A stretch of DNA of 9,652 nucleotides from an uncultured Eisenbergiella sp. (GCA_947626725.1 CANQTI010000061.1:1-9652), one strand, 5' to 3'. Counted from the stretch's first letter, positions 1 to 6,934 are shown. Notes: generated by a model from the sequence alone, not told the origin. Made by a program: numbers and translations.

Positions 1-1
1 T

Positions 2-205
2 CCGGATTACACGAAGGGCTGCGCGTTCCTGATCGGCAACGAGGGGAACGGCCTGACGGAGGAGAGCGCCGGGCGGGTCGGCAGTCATGTCCGCATCCCC
101 ATGGCAGGGCAGGTGGAGTCCCTGAACGCTGCGGTGGCCTCGGCGGTCCTTCTGTACGAGGCGGCGCGGCAGCGGTGGGAAACTTTGGAGAGGAGAGAAA
201 GATGA
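2..205 (+). CDS. SpoU/TrmH-family RNA 2'-O-methyltransferase, C-terminal part
   Basis: This is the last 67 codons of a gene that begins outside the window; the reading frame starts at base 2 and ends at TGA 203-205. The fragment carries the two C-terminal signatures of SpoU (SPOUT) methyltransferases: IGNEGNGL near the start and IPM-GQVESLNAAVA further on. In this family these segments form the trefoil knot that binds S-adenosylmethionine, and the enzymes methylate a ribose 2'-OH in rRNA or tRNA. The N-terminal substrate-recognition domain is missing, so RlmB-like 23S rRNA and TrmH-like tRNA specificity cannot be separated. The stop codon overlaps the proC start (ATGA), which suggests translational coupling. 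The family call is secure; the substrate is unknown. Confidence 0.9.
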   Translation, partial: PDYTKGCAFLIGNEGNGLTEESAGRVGSHVRIPMAGQVESLNAAVASAVLLYEAARQRWETLERRER

Positions 206-996
206 AGATCGGTTTTATCGGGCTGGGGAATATGGCCCAGGCTATGATTGGCGGTATTATAAAGGAAGGACTGGCGAAGCCGGAGGAGATCTGCGGTTCC
301 GCGAAGACGGCGGCGACGGAAAACGCCATGCGGGAGCGGTTCGGCATCCGCGTTACCGGGGACAACCGGAAGACGGCGCAGGAGGCGGAGCTTCTGTTTT
401 TGGCGGTGAAGCCGCAGTTTTTCCCGGAGGTGATCGAGCAGATCCGGGGACTGGCGCTGGAGGGCAAGACGGTCGTGAGCATCGCGCCGGGCAAGAGCCT
501 GTCCTGGCTGGCTGAGCAGTTCGGAAAGGAGCTGGCCTTTGTGCGCGCCATGCCCAACACACCTGCGCTGGTGGGCGAGGGCTGTACCGCGGTCTGTTTC
601 GCGCCGGAGGTGACGCAGGAGCAGAAGGCGGGCGTGATGGCGGTATTGAGCAGCTTCGGAAAGGCCATCGAGGTGCCGGAGCGGCTGATGGATGTGGTGC
701 CGGGTGTCAGCGGCAGCTCACCGGCCTGGATCTTCATGCTGATGGAGGCCATGGCGGACGGCGCGGTGGCAGAAGGAATGCCCCGCGGCCTGGCGTATGA
801 ATTCGTGGCGCAGGCGGTGCTGGGCAGCGCGAAGCTGATGCTGGAGACCGGGAAGCATCCCGGGGAGCTGAAGGATATGGTCTGCTCACCGGCCGGTACC
901 ACCATTCAGGCGGTGCGGGTGCTGGAAGAGAAAAATTTCCGGGGCGCGGTGATGGATGCGGTCATCGCCTGTGTGGAGAAATCCCGGTCGCTGTAG
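202..996 (+). CDS. proC: Pyrroline-5-carboxylate reductase
   Basis: The 264-residue product is a cytoplasmic enzyme that reduces 1-pyrroline-5-carboxylate to L-proline with NAD(P)H, the last step of proline synthesis. The N-terminus MKIGFIGLGNMAQAMIGG is the Rossmann nucleotide-binding motif (GxGxM form). The middle has FVRAMPNTPALVGEG, and the C-terminal dimerisation domain has the family signature DVVPGVSGSSPAW followed by KDMVCSPAGTTIQAV. Length is normal for ProC. I chose ATG 202 because GGAGAGGAGAG lies directly upstream and translation then begins at the conserved MKIGFIG. A GTG at 175 in the same frame would add nine unconserved residues. The start overlaps the stop of the methyltransferase gene. 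An intrinsic terminator follows within 40 bases, so proC ends its transcript. Confidence 0.97.
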   Translation: MKIGFIGLGNMAQAMIGGIIKEGLAKPEEICGSAKTAATENAMRERFGIRVTGDNRKTAQEAELLFLAVKPQFFPEVIEQIRGLALEGKTVVSIAPGKSLSWLAEQFGKELAFVRAMPNTPALVGEGCTAVCFAPEVTQEQKAGVMAVLSSFGKAIEVPERLMDVVPGVSGSSPAWIFMLMEAMADGAVAEGMPRGLAYEFVAQAVLGSAKLMLETGKHPGELKDMVCSPAGTTIQAVRVLEEKNFRGAVMDAVIACVEKSRSL

Positions 997-1032
997 GATG
1001 GAAAAGATCAAAAAATGTCATATGTGTCAGAA

Positions 1033-1061
1033 AAACGCGGCGAAAGCCGCGTTTCTTTTTT
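1033..1061 (+). terminator. Intrinsic terminator after proC
   Basis: A perfect 9-base-pair stem (AAACGCGGC, 1033-1041, with GCCGCGTTT, 1046-1054) is closed by a GAAA tetraloop and followed by C and six T. This is a textbook Rho-independent terminator 37 bases after the proC stop. It separates proC from the hydrolase promoter, whose -35 begins only ten bases further on. Confidence 0.95.
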
Positions 1062-1070
1062 GGGAAACGC

Positions 1071-1099
1071 TTGACAAACGGAGAAGATATTGCTATGAT
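1071..1099 (+). promoter_or_regulatory. Strong SigA-type extended -10 promoter for the wall hydrolase gene
   Basis: TTGACA (1071-1076, perfect -35), a 17-base spacer and TATGAT (1094-1099, one mismatch to TATAAT) are present. TG at 1091-1092 also makes an extended -10. Transcription would start near 1106, giving an A/T-rich leader of about 83 bases before the ATG at 1189. A promoter this close to consensus would be strong unless restrained, which fits the operator-like repeats immediately downstream. Confidence 0.88.
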
Positions 1100-1106
1100 A
1101 AAAATC

Positions 1107-1153
1107 GTTACATTTTGTAACATTTTTGTAATAAATAGAAATATATATGTAAC
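1107..1153 (+). promoter_or_regulatory. Putative WalR (YycF) box and associated TGTAAC repeats
   Basis: TGTAAC (1116-1121), five bases, then TGTAAT (1127-1132) match the published WalR direct-repeat consensus TGTWAH-N5-TGTWAH at every position. An inverted copy GTTACA (1107-1112) makes a 15-base dyad with the first half-site, and another TGTAAC lies at 1148-1153. WalR is the essential response regulator that controls peptidoglycan hydrolase genes in Firmicutes, and the gene downstream is such a hydrolase. The box lies just after the predicted transcription start, at about +10 to +27. That position suggests repression, unless a second promoter further downstream is used. The motif match is seen; the regulator is inferred. 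Confidence 0.65.
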
Positions 1154-1188
1154 AGAAAGGAAATCCCAAAAGGAAAACGGAAAATCGT

Positions 1189-2550
1189 ATGGACACAGAA
1201 GGCAGAAAACGGTTTCGGCTTATTGCCGGGGCACTGATTGCGGCCATGCTGCTGTGCGGGGTCTCCGAGACAGCTGTGGCGGGCAGGATCGGCCTGATCG
1301 ATACAAAAGAGCCGCTGGCTATCTTTTCCTCCGCGGATGATACATCCGAAGTGCTGGGGAAGGCGGTGAGCGGGGCACATGTGAACATTCTCATGAGAGA
1401 GGATGGATGGGTTCAGATACTGGCGGGAACGGTCATCGGCTGGATCCCGGAAGAAAACCTGAAGGAAACGGAGCTCACCGTAGAGGAGGCCGCGAAGGCC
1501 AATCGGGAGATCATGGCCGATCTTACAGGGGAGGAGATTGCGGAGGTAATATTTGCCGCAGGAGAAGAGAGTACGGAAGGGGAGAACGCCGTAGGAAAAG
1601 AGAACACCGTAGAAAAAGAGAATACTGCAGAAGAAAATGAAGAAGGCGCGTTTGCAGCAGAAGGAGAGGACGCGGGAGAGATATCCGCTGCAGGAGAGGA
1701 TACTGCGGAAAAAGCGGGTGCCGCAGGGGATGAAGCTGCGGAGGAAAAGAATATCACGAAAGAAGAAATTGCGGAAGGAATGCCCCTGGAGGGTGTGCCG
1801 GCCATGAACGGCGGCGAAAATGTGACAGGGATCCTGCAGGAATTACCTGCAGAGGATGCAGAAACTGGAACGCCGGAGGGCGTGGAAGAGATACAGCCTC
1901 CGGAGGAAAACATGACCGAAGAGCTGCTGGCTGCACAGGCGGCGGAGCTGCTTCTGCAGCAGGAGGCCCAGCGTCAGGCGGCGGAGCTGCTTTTACAGCA
2001 ACAGGAAGCCCAGCGTCAGGCGGCGGAGCTGCTTCTGCAGCAGGAGGCCCAGCGTCAGGCGGCAGAACTGCTTTTACAGCAACAGGAGGCCCAGCGTCAG
2101 GCGGCAGAACTGCTTTTACAGCAACAGGAGGCCCAGCGCCAGGCGGAAGAACTGCTCCGCCAGCAGCAGGAGGAGACACTTCGGCAGTCTGTTCTGGAGG
2201 CGGCAGGCGCGACGGAGGACGATTTGTATCTGCTGGCAAATATCATATACTGCGAAGCCGGCTGCGAATCCTATGACGGCAAGGTGGCCGTAGGCAGTGT
2301 TGTGATGAACCGGGTGAAGGACGCCGGTTACCCGAATACGATTCAGGAAGTGGTTTATGATGCGGGACAGTTTTCCCCGGTCCGGAACGGAAGCCTGAAA
2401 CGCGCGCTGAAGAGAAGCCGGGCGGATGAGAGCTGCTATCAGGCGGCGCTGGATGCGCTGAGCGGCAGCAGGCCTGTGGGCGAATGCCTGTACTTCCGTC
2501 GGGTGAACGGGAGGTCTGGTCTGGTCCTCGGTCATCATGTTTTTTATTGA
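1189..2550 (+). CDS. Secreted cell wall hydrolase with SH3-like domain, Gln-rich repeats and SleB-type catalytic domain
   Basis: The product has 453 residues. Residues 1-32 form a signal peptide: a basic start (RKRFR), a hydrophobic core of about 15 residues and AVAG near the likely cleavage site. Residues 33-95 resemble a bacterial SH3 domain (SSADDTSEVLGKAVSGAHV, DGWVQI, IGWIPEENL), which usually binds the wall. Residues 95-245 are a low-complexity acidic Ala/Glu/Gly tract. Residues 251-333 are six Gln-rich repeats, probably helical. Residues 342-453 match the SleB-like Hydrolase_2 fold: LANIIYCEAGCESYDGKVAVGSVVMNRV, with E356 as the likely catalytic glutamate, then QFSPV and the C-terminal GHHVFY. 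Such domains cleave peptidoglycan in spore cortex or vegetative wall. The long spacer would let the catalytic domain reach away from the anchor. The ribosome site before the ATG is weak (AGGAAAACGGAAA). I give no symbol because a role in germination is not shown. Confidence 0.88.
   Translation: MDTEGRKRFRLIAGALIAAMLLCGVSETAVAGRIGLIDTKEPLAIFSSADDTSEVLGKAVSGAHVNILMREDGWVQILAGTVIGWIPEENLKETELTVEEAAKANREIMADLTGEEIAEVIFAAGEESTEGENAVGKENTVEKENTAEENEEGAFAAEGEDAGEISAAGEDTAEKAGAAGDEAAEEKNITKEEIAEGMPLEGVPAMNGGENVTGILQELPAEDAETGTPEGVEEIQPPEENMTEELLAAQAAELLLQQEAQRQAAELLLQQQEAQRQAAELLLQQEAQRQAAELLLQQQEAQRQAAELLLQQQEAQRQAEELLRQQQEETLRQSVLEAAGATEDDLYLLANIIYCEAGCESYDGKVAVGSVVMNRVKDAGYPNTIQEVVYDAGQFSPVRNGSLKRALKRSRADESCYQAALDALSGSRPVGECLYFRRVNGRSGLVLGHHVFY
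1939..2187 (+). repeat. In-frame tandem repeat coding for AAELLLQQ(Q)EAQRQ units
   Basis: Six head-to-tail units of 39, 42, 39, 42, 42 and 45 bases lie in the hydrolase gene and encode 13-15 residues each (protein residues 251-333). Units 1 and 3 are identical in DNA. Units 4 and 5 differ by one base. Units 1+2 and 3+4 form an 81-base higher-order duplication with only a few changes. The sixth unit has diverged. Near-identity at silent positions means recent expansion or homogenisation, so copy number probably varies between strains without breaking the frame. The heptad-like Leu/Gln pattern predicts a helix or coiled coil. The alternating 13- and 14-residue periods would shift the heptad register. 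Confidence 0.95.
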
Positions 2551-2578
2551 GCGGACAGTATCATTAAAGACGTATATG

Positions 2579-2616
2579 GAAGTCCCGGGCATCGTATCCT
2601 GATGTCCGGGGACTTC
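2579..2616 (+). terminator. Imperfect hairpin after the hydrolase gene, possible terminator
   Basis: Bases 2579-2593 (GAAGTCCCGGGCATC) pair with 2601-2616 (GATGTCCGGGGACTTC). This gives 15 pairs including one G-U, one bulged G at 2608 and a 7-base loop. The hairpin sits 28 bases after the hydrolase stop, where a terminator would be expected, but no T-run follows (TGCCCGTTATGG). It may instead stabilise the 3' end of the mRNA or need a factor for termination. The structure is seen; the role is uncertain. Confidence 0.5.
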
Positions 2617-2652
2617 TGCCCGTTATGGCTGCTTTGCGGCACAGAAATATGC

Positions 2653-2734
2653 AGCGAATATTCGCTTTTCCAATCGGCGGGAGCGAATATTCGCTATTTT
2701 ATTCGCTGAGAGCAAATTTTCACCGAATATTCGT
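2653..2734. repeat. Array of three CGAATATTCG palindromes in the gdpP upstream region
   Basis: AGCGAATATTCGCT, a perfect 14-base palindrome, occurs at 2653-2666 and again at 2682-2695. A third copy keeps the 10-base core CGAATATTCG (2724-2733). An extra half-site ATTCGCT lies at 2701-2707, followed by an imperfect inverted partner AGCAAAT (2711-2717). Core centres are 29 and 40 bases apart. Because each copy is its own reverse complement, copies 1 and 2 could also pair as a 14-base-pair stem. I know no regulator whose box is exactly this. It resembles a multi-site operator or a structured spacer. No gene is seen in 2551-2909; the rest of the gap is C-rich, then A/T-rich up to the gdpP promoter. 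Confidence 0.85.
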
Positions 2735-2828
2735 CCACCCCGCCTGTGCCATTGGCCCCGCCGCACACCGCCCTGTAAAAAAATAGGAATATATAGCGGA
2801 AAACGCCGAAGCCTTTTGTTTTGGGGTA

Positions 2829-2857
2829 TGGTATTTTGCGTCAGAAAATGTTATACT
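2829..2857 (+). promoter_or_regulatory. Probable extended -10 promoter for gdpP-rplI-dnaB
   Basis: TATACT at 2852-2857 is preceded by TG at 2849-2850 (TGTTATACT), an extended -10. The -35 at a 17-base spacing is poor (TGGTAT, 2829-2834), as is common for extended -10 promoters. The start would lie near 2864, giving a leader of about 46 bases before the chosen gdpP ATG. No other good promoter is visible before gdpP, so this is the best candidate for the whole block. Confidence 0.55.
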
Positions 2858-2880
2858 TACACAAAATAGGCTTTTGTAAG
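2856..2880 (+). promoter_or_regulatory. Inverted repeat at the gdpP transcription start
   Basis: CTTAC (2856-2860) plus AAAA (2863-2866) can pair with TTTTGTAAG (2872-2880). This leaves a 2-base bulge (AC) and a 5-base loop. The repeat starts inside the -10 hexamer and covers the predicted transcription start. It could be an operator on DNA or, if only its 3' part is transcribed, a minor leader structure. The symmetry is seen; no regulator is known to me for it. Confidence 0.4.
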
Positions 2881-2909
2881 CGATAACTGTGATATGCAGA
2901 GGAATGAAT

Positions 2910-4958
2910 ATGAAGAAAAAGAGGATCAAATTAAAGGGCAGGCTGCGGATCTATATGCAGACTTCCCTCTATCTGGGCATCCTTCTGCTGTTTGTGAACG
3001 CGGGGATTTATTTTCTTGACGCGCGGGCCGGTTTTCTGCTTTCTTGTTTTCTGCTGCTGTATTTCGGGATGATCATTCTGCTGATGTTATATAACCGGCC
3101 GATCATCATTAACGAGTTGGTGAGTTTTGCCACACAGTATGGACAGGTTCAGAAAGCGCTCCTGCGGGATATGGTGGTTCCCTATGCGCTGTTGGATGAG
3201 GACGGCAGGGTGATCTGGAGCAACACCGCGTTTCGGCACGCTATCCATAGCGAGAAAGGATTTACGAAGTCCATCACATATCTTTTCCCGAACATTACGA
3301 GGGACAGGCTGCCTGAACAGGACAAAGAAGTTGTCTATGAGGTCGCCTTTGAGGGAAGCGAATATACGGCGCATATCATTCGTGTGTCGCTGCAGGGAAT
3401 GACGGAAGACAGCGATATCTTGGAGGATGATTATGATGGCTGCCTGTATGCGGTCTATTTGTATGATGAAACCGCATTGAAAATTGCCCTGCGGGAAAAC
3501 GATGCACAGTCGCTGGCGGTGGGGCTGATCTACCTGGACAATTACGAAGAAGCTCTGGCCAGCGTGGAAGAGGTGCGCAGATCCCTTCTGACTGCCTTGA
3601 TCGACCGAAAAGTCAACAAATATGTGGCGGCCTATGATGGGATTTGCCAAAAGATTGAGAAGGATAAGTATCTCATTATTTTAAAGAAAAAATCCGTCCT
3701 CCAGATGCAGGAGCAGCGTTTTGAACTGCTGGAAGATGTGAAAACGGTCAATATCGGCAATGAAATGGCTGTGACTATCAGTATCGGCATCGGACTGGAT
3801 GGCCTCGTCTACGCGCAGAATCATGAATTTGCGCGTACGGCAATCGATCTGGCTCTGGGGCGCGGCGGAGATCAGGCCGTGGTGAAGCTGCCGGACCGGA
3901 TCAATTATTATGGCGGCAAGAGTCAGCAGGTGGAGAAAAACACCCGTGTCAAGGCCCGCGTCAAAGCACATGCGCTGCGTGAGATTATCACCAGTAAGGA
4001 TCATATTCTGATCATGGGCCATACCAACGGAGATGTGGACAGTTTCGGCGCGGCCATCGGCATTTACCGCATCGCGCGGACGCTGGAGAGAAAGGCGCAG
4101 ATTGTCCTGAACGACGTGTCCACTTCGCTTCAGCCGCTGGTGGATTTGTTCAAAAATAATCCGGATTATGAAAGCGATATGTTCCTGAACAGCTCCCAGG
4201 CCATTGAGAGCGCGGGCTCCAATACGGTGCTGGTGGTGGTGGATGTCAACAAGCCTTCCATCACGGAATGTCCGGAACTCCTCAAAATATGCAAGTCTAT
4301 TGTAGTGCTGGATCACCACAGGGCGGGCACTGAGACGGTGGAAAACGCCACGCTTTCCTATGTGGAGACTTACGCTTCCTCCGCCTGTGAAATGGTTTCA
4401 GAGATCCTGCAGTACATAGGTGACAATGTCCGGATCAAAAGTGAAGAAGCGGACAGTATGTATGCCGGTATGGTCATTGATACCAACAATTTTGTCTCCA
4501 AGACCGGCGTGCGTACCTTTGAGGCGGCAGCGTTTCTGCGGCGCAGCGGGGCGGATGTGACGCGGGTGCGCAAGCTGTTCCGGGAGGATGCTATCGAGTA
4601 TAAGGCCCGGGCTGACGCGGTGGGCCGCGCCGAGATCTACAGGGGCTGTTATGCCATTTCCCATTGTTCCAGTGAGGGCATCCAGAGCCCTACCGTGCTG
4701 GGGGCGCAGGCGGCCAACGAGCTCTTGAACATCCGAGGTGTCAAGGCCAGCTTCGTGCTCACGCTGTACCGGGAAAAGATCTATTTTTCCGCCCGTTCCA
4801 TTGATGAGGTCAATGTGCAGGTCATCATGGAGCGGATGGGCGGCGGCGGTCATTTGAATATGGCGGGCGCCCAGATGGAAAACGCTACGATAGAAGAGGG
4901 CATTGAAGCCCTGAAACAGACATTGGATAAAATGATAGAGGAAGGTGAGATTTCATGA
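2910..4958 (+). CDS. gdpP: Membrane-bound c-di-AMP phosphodiesterase (GdpP/YybT family)
   Basis: The 682-residue product should hydrolyse cyclic di-AMP to pApA and so help set c-di-AMP levels, which govern potassium and osmotic balance and wall stress. Two membrane helices (about 16-36 and 40-61) are followed by a PAS-like domain (about 85-190). A GGDEF-like domain (about 200-330) lacks the GGDEF active-site signature, as is typical of this family. The C-terminal DHH/DHHA1 phosphodiesterase (about 355-680) has GHTNGDVDS (370-378), VVVD (442-445), the DHH motif at 468-470, D524 in VIDTNN, and GGGGH (644-648) in DHHA1. All expected metal-binding residues appear present. I chose ATG 2910 because AGAGGA (2898-2903) lies six bases upstream; GTG 2889 and ATG 2904 in frame are less well placed. 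The stop overlaps rplI by ATGA. The architecture matches B. subtilis GdpP. Confidence 0.96.
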   Translation: MKKKRIKLKGRLRIYMQTSLYLGILLLFVNAGIYFLDARAGFLLSCFLLLYFGMIILLMLYNRPIIINELVSFATQYGQVQKALLRDMVVPYALLDEDGRVIWSNTAFRHAIHSEKGFTKSITYLFPNITRDRLPEQDKEVVYEVAFEGSEYTAHIIRVSLQGMTEDSDILEDDYDGCLYAVYLYDETALKIALRENDAQSLAVGLIYLDNYEEALASVEEVRRSLLTALIDRKVNKYVAAYDGICQKIEKDKYLIILKKKSVLQMQEQRFELLEDVKTVNIGNEMAVTISIGIGLDGLVYAQNHEFARTAIDLALGRGGDQAVVKLPDRINYYGGKSQQVEKNTRVKARVKAHALREIITSKDHILIMGHTNGDVDSFGAAIGIYRIARTLERKAQIVLNDVSTSLQPLVDLFKNNPDYESDMFLNSSQAIESAGSNTVLVVVDVNKPSITECPELLKICKSIVVLDHHRAGTETVENATLSYVETYASSACEMVSEILQYIGDNVRIKSEEADSMYAGMVIDTNNFVSKTGVRTFEAAAFLRRSGADVTRVRKLFREDAIEYKARADAVGRAEIYRGCYAISHCSSEGIQSPTVLGAQAANELLNIRGVKASFVLTLYREKIYFSARSIDEVNVQVIMERMGGGGHLNMAGAQMENATIEEGIEALKQTLDKMIEEGEIS

Positions 4959-5401
4959 AAGTAATTTTGCTGGCAGATGTGAAAGCCCTGGGGAAGAAGG
5001 GACAGCTTGTGGAGGTCAGTGACGGCTATGCCAGAAACTTTCTCCTGAAAAAGAAGCTGGGTGTAGAAGCGACCAACAGCAGCATGAATGATTTGAAGCT
5101 GCAGAAGGCAAGAGAAGACCGCATCGCGCGGGAGAAACTGGAGGCGGCGCAGCAGCTTGCCGCGGAACTGTCCGGCAGGTCAGTGACGGTGAAGATCCGC
5201 GTGGGCGAAAACGGCAAAGCGTTCGGCTCTGTATCCAGCAAGGAGATCGCCGCCGCGTATCAGGAGCAGTGCGGCATGGAGATCGACAAGAAAAAAATTC
5301 AGCTGCAGGAACCTCTGAAGGCGTTCGGAGTCTATGAGATTCCGGTTAAGCTGCATCCTCAGGTGACCGGACAGCTGAAAGTGAAGGTGCAGGAAGCGTA
5401 A
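4955..5401 (+). CDS. rplI: 50S ribosomal protein L9
   Basis: The 148-residue product binds 23S rRNA near the L1 stalk base and helps maintain reading-frame fidelity. The N-terminal domain is nearly canonical (MKVILLADVKALGKKG, then SDGYARNFLLKKKLG, residues 1-36). A charged connecting helix follows (about 41-74), then the C-terminal domain (about 75-148) with GRSVTVKIRVGENGKAFGSV. Length is normal. The ATG overlaps the gdpP stop (ATGA 4955-4958), and GAGGAAGGTGAG upstream supplies the ribosome site, so translation is probably coupled to gdpP. dnaB starts 18 bases after the stop. The gdpP-rplI-dnaB order is conserved in many Firmicutes. Confidence 0.98.
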   Translation: MKVILLADVKALGKKGQLVEVSDGYARNFLLKKKLGVEATNSSMNDLKLQKAREDRIAREKLEAAQQLAAELSGRSVTVKIRVGENGKAFGSVSSKEIAAAYQEQCGMEIDKKKIQLQEPLKAFGVYEIPVKLHPQVTGQLKVKVQEA

Positions 5402-5419
5402 GATTGGAGAGACTTTACG

Positions 5420-6760
5420 ATGGCGGCAGATGAGGCTGTTTTAAAAAGGGTACTTCCTCATAGCGTAGAAGCCGAGCAGTCGGTGGTGGGTTCCATGATC
5501 ATGGATCGGGAAGCGATCGTCATCGCTTCCGAGATCATTACGGAAGAGGACTTTTATAACCGGCAGTACGGCGCGGTTTTTGCCGCGATGGTGGAGCTCA
5601 ATGACGCCGGTTATCCGGTGGACGTTGTCACGCTTCAGGACAAGCTGAAAGAGAAGGATGTTCCGCCGGAGGTCGCCAGCCTGGAGTTCATCCGGGATTT
5701 GATGACGGCGCCCTTCACGTCGGCGAATATCCGTCGGTATGCCGGCATTGTTTCGGAAAAAGCGCTCCTGCGCAGGCTTATTCGGCTCAATGAAGAGATC
5801 GCAAATACCTGCTATGCCGGAAATGAGTCGCTGGAAACCATTCTGGAAACTACGGAGAAAAAGGTTTTTGATCTGGTGCAGCGGCGTAATACCGGGGATT
5901 TTGTCCCGATCCGCCAGGTGGTCATGGACGCCATGGATCGGATCGAGAAAGCTTCCAAAAACAAGGGCAATGTCACCGGAATCGCCACGGGGTTTGCGGA
6001 TCTGGATTATAAGACTGCGGGGCTGCAGCCTTCTGATCTGGTAATCATTGCAGCCCGTCCTTCCATGGGGAAAACCGCATTTGTGCTGAATATGGCACAG
6101 CATATCGCTTTTGGACAGAACATGACGGTGGCGATGTTCAGTTTGGAGATGAGCAGAGAACAGTATGTGAACCGATTGTTCTCTCTGGAGTCGCGCGTGG
6201 ATTCTCAGCATCTTCGTACCGGCAATCTGTCTGATGCGGAATGGGAGAGTCTGATCGAGGGCGCAGGCGTGATTGGCAGGTCCAATCTGATTATTGATGA
6301 TACACCGGGCATTTCGATCCCGGAGCTGCGCTCCAAATGTCGGAAATTTAAGCTGGAAATGGATCTGAAGTTGGTAATCATCGATTATCTGCAGCTGATG
6401 AGCGGCAGCAATGTCAGGGCCAGCGATTCGCAACAGCAAATTATTTCGGATATTTCCCGTTCCCTGAAGGCGTTGGCCAGAGAATTGCAGGTTCCCGTGA
6501 TCGCTTGTTCTCAGCTCTCCCGCGCAGTGGAACAGCGGCCCGAACATCGCCCGATGCTTTCGGATTTGCGTGAGTCCGGGGCCATTGAGCAGGATGCGGA
6601 TGTGGTCATGTTTTTATATCGGGATGAATATTACAATCCCGATACGGAGAAGAAAGGGATCGCTGAGGTGATTCTCGCCAAGCAGAGGAATGGCCCTATC
6701 GGTACGATCGAGCTGGCGTGGCTGGCCGATTATGGAAGGTTTGCGAATTTGCAAAAGTAG
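5420..6760 (+). CDS. dnaB: Replicative DNA helicase DnaB/DnaC
   Basis: The 446-residue product is the hexameric, ATP-driven helicase that opens DNA at the replication fork; B. subtilis calls it DnaC. The N-terminal collar domain begins at about residue 12 (PHSVEAEQSVVGSMI). The RecA-like domain has Walker A ARPSMGKT (212-219), catalytic E242 in SLEMS, Walker B LVIIDYLQL (318-326), DLRESGAIEQDADVV (382-396), and the finger region AKQRNGPIGT (420-429). It ends in the usual way with ADYGRFANL. No intein or insertion interrupts it. GGAG at 5406-5409 lies ten bases before the ATG. It follows rplI by 18 bases and is very likely co-transcribed with gdpP and rplI. Confidence 0.98.
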   Translation: MAADEAVLKRVLPHSVEAEQSVVGSMIMDREAIVIASEIITEEDFYNRQYGAVFAAMVELNDAGYPVDVVTLQDKLKEKDVPPEVASLEFIRDLMTAPFTSANIRRYAGIVSEKALLRRLIRLNEEIANTCYAGNESLETILETTEKKVFDLVQRRNTGDFVPIRQVVMDAMDRIEKASKNKGNVTGIATGFADLDYKTAGLQPSDLVIIAARPSMGKTAFVLNMAQHIAFGQNMTVAMFSLEMSREQYVNRLFSLESRVDSQHLRTGNLSDAEWESLIEGAGVIGRSNLIIDDTPGISIPELRSKCRKFKLEMDLKLVIIDYLQLMSGSNVRASDSQQQIISDISRSLKALARELQVPVIACSQLSRAVEQRPEHRPMLSDLRESGAIEQDADVVMFLYRDEYYNPDTEKKGIAEVILAKQRNGPIGTIELAWLADYGRFANLQK

Positions 6761-6934
6761 AAAAACAAAAAATCGCAGGCGATGGAAGAGGCATGTGCCG
6801 GAAGAGGGAAAAGATCGGAGGCACAGGCGGAATACAAAAGAACATGAAACTGAAAGACGGAAGAGGATCGGGCAGCCTGAAAGAGCGGGCACGGTCTTCT
6901 TTTTTTGCGGCGCTGAAAAACAGGAGGAAAAACC

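Noticed and set aside
175..201. In-frame GTG start that would lengthen ProC by nine residues
   Set aside because: The ribosome site lies inside this extension, and the conserved Rossmann start begins at ATG 202.
1413..2239. Long minus-strand open frames rich in Pro, Ala and Ser across the hydrolase gene
   Set aside because: They mirror the low-complexity acidic and Gln-rich coding sequence, have no ribosome sites and resemble no protein family.
2653..2734. CGAATATTCG as a LexA/SOS box
   Set aside because: The Firmicute SOS box is CGAAC-N4-GTTCG; here the half-site is CGAAT with no spacer, and no SOS gene is nearby.
2864..2909. A c-di-AMP riboswitch before gdpP
   Set aside because: The leader is about 46 bases, much too short for the ydaO fold, and lacks its conserved segments.
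2720..2929. A 69-codon minus-strand open frame in the gdpP upstream region
   Set aside because: It starts inside gdpP, crosses the promoter and lacks a ribosome site.
5441..6547. A 368-codon minus-strand open frame opposite dnaB
   Set aside because: dnaB is certain on the plus strand; the reverse frame has no recognisable motif or ribosome site and is a by-product of codon use.
6785..6906. Possible hairpins and a seven-T run between dnaB and the MerR-type gene as a terminator
   Set aside because: TGTGCC/GGCACA pair over a 20-base loop and the stem just before the T-run has only about four pairs, so neither makes a convincing terminator. No small gene with a ribosome site is seen in the gap either.
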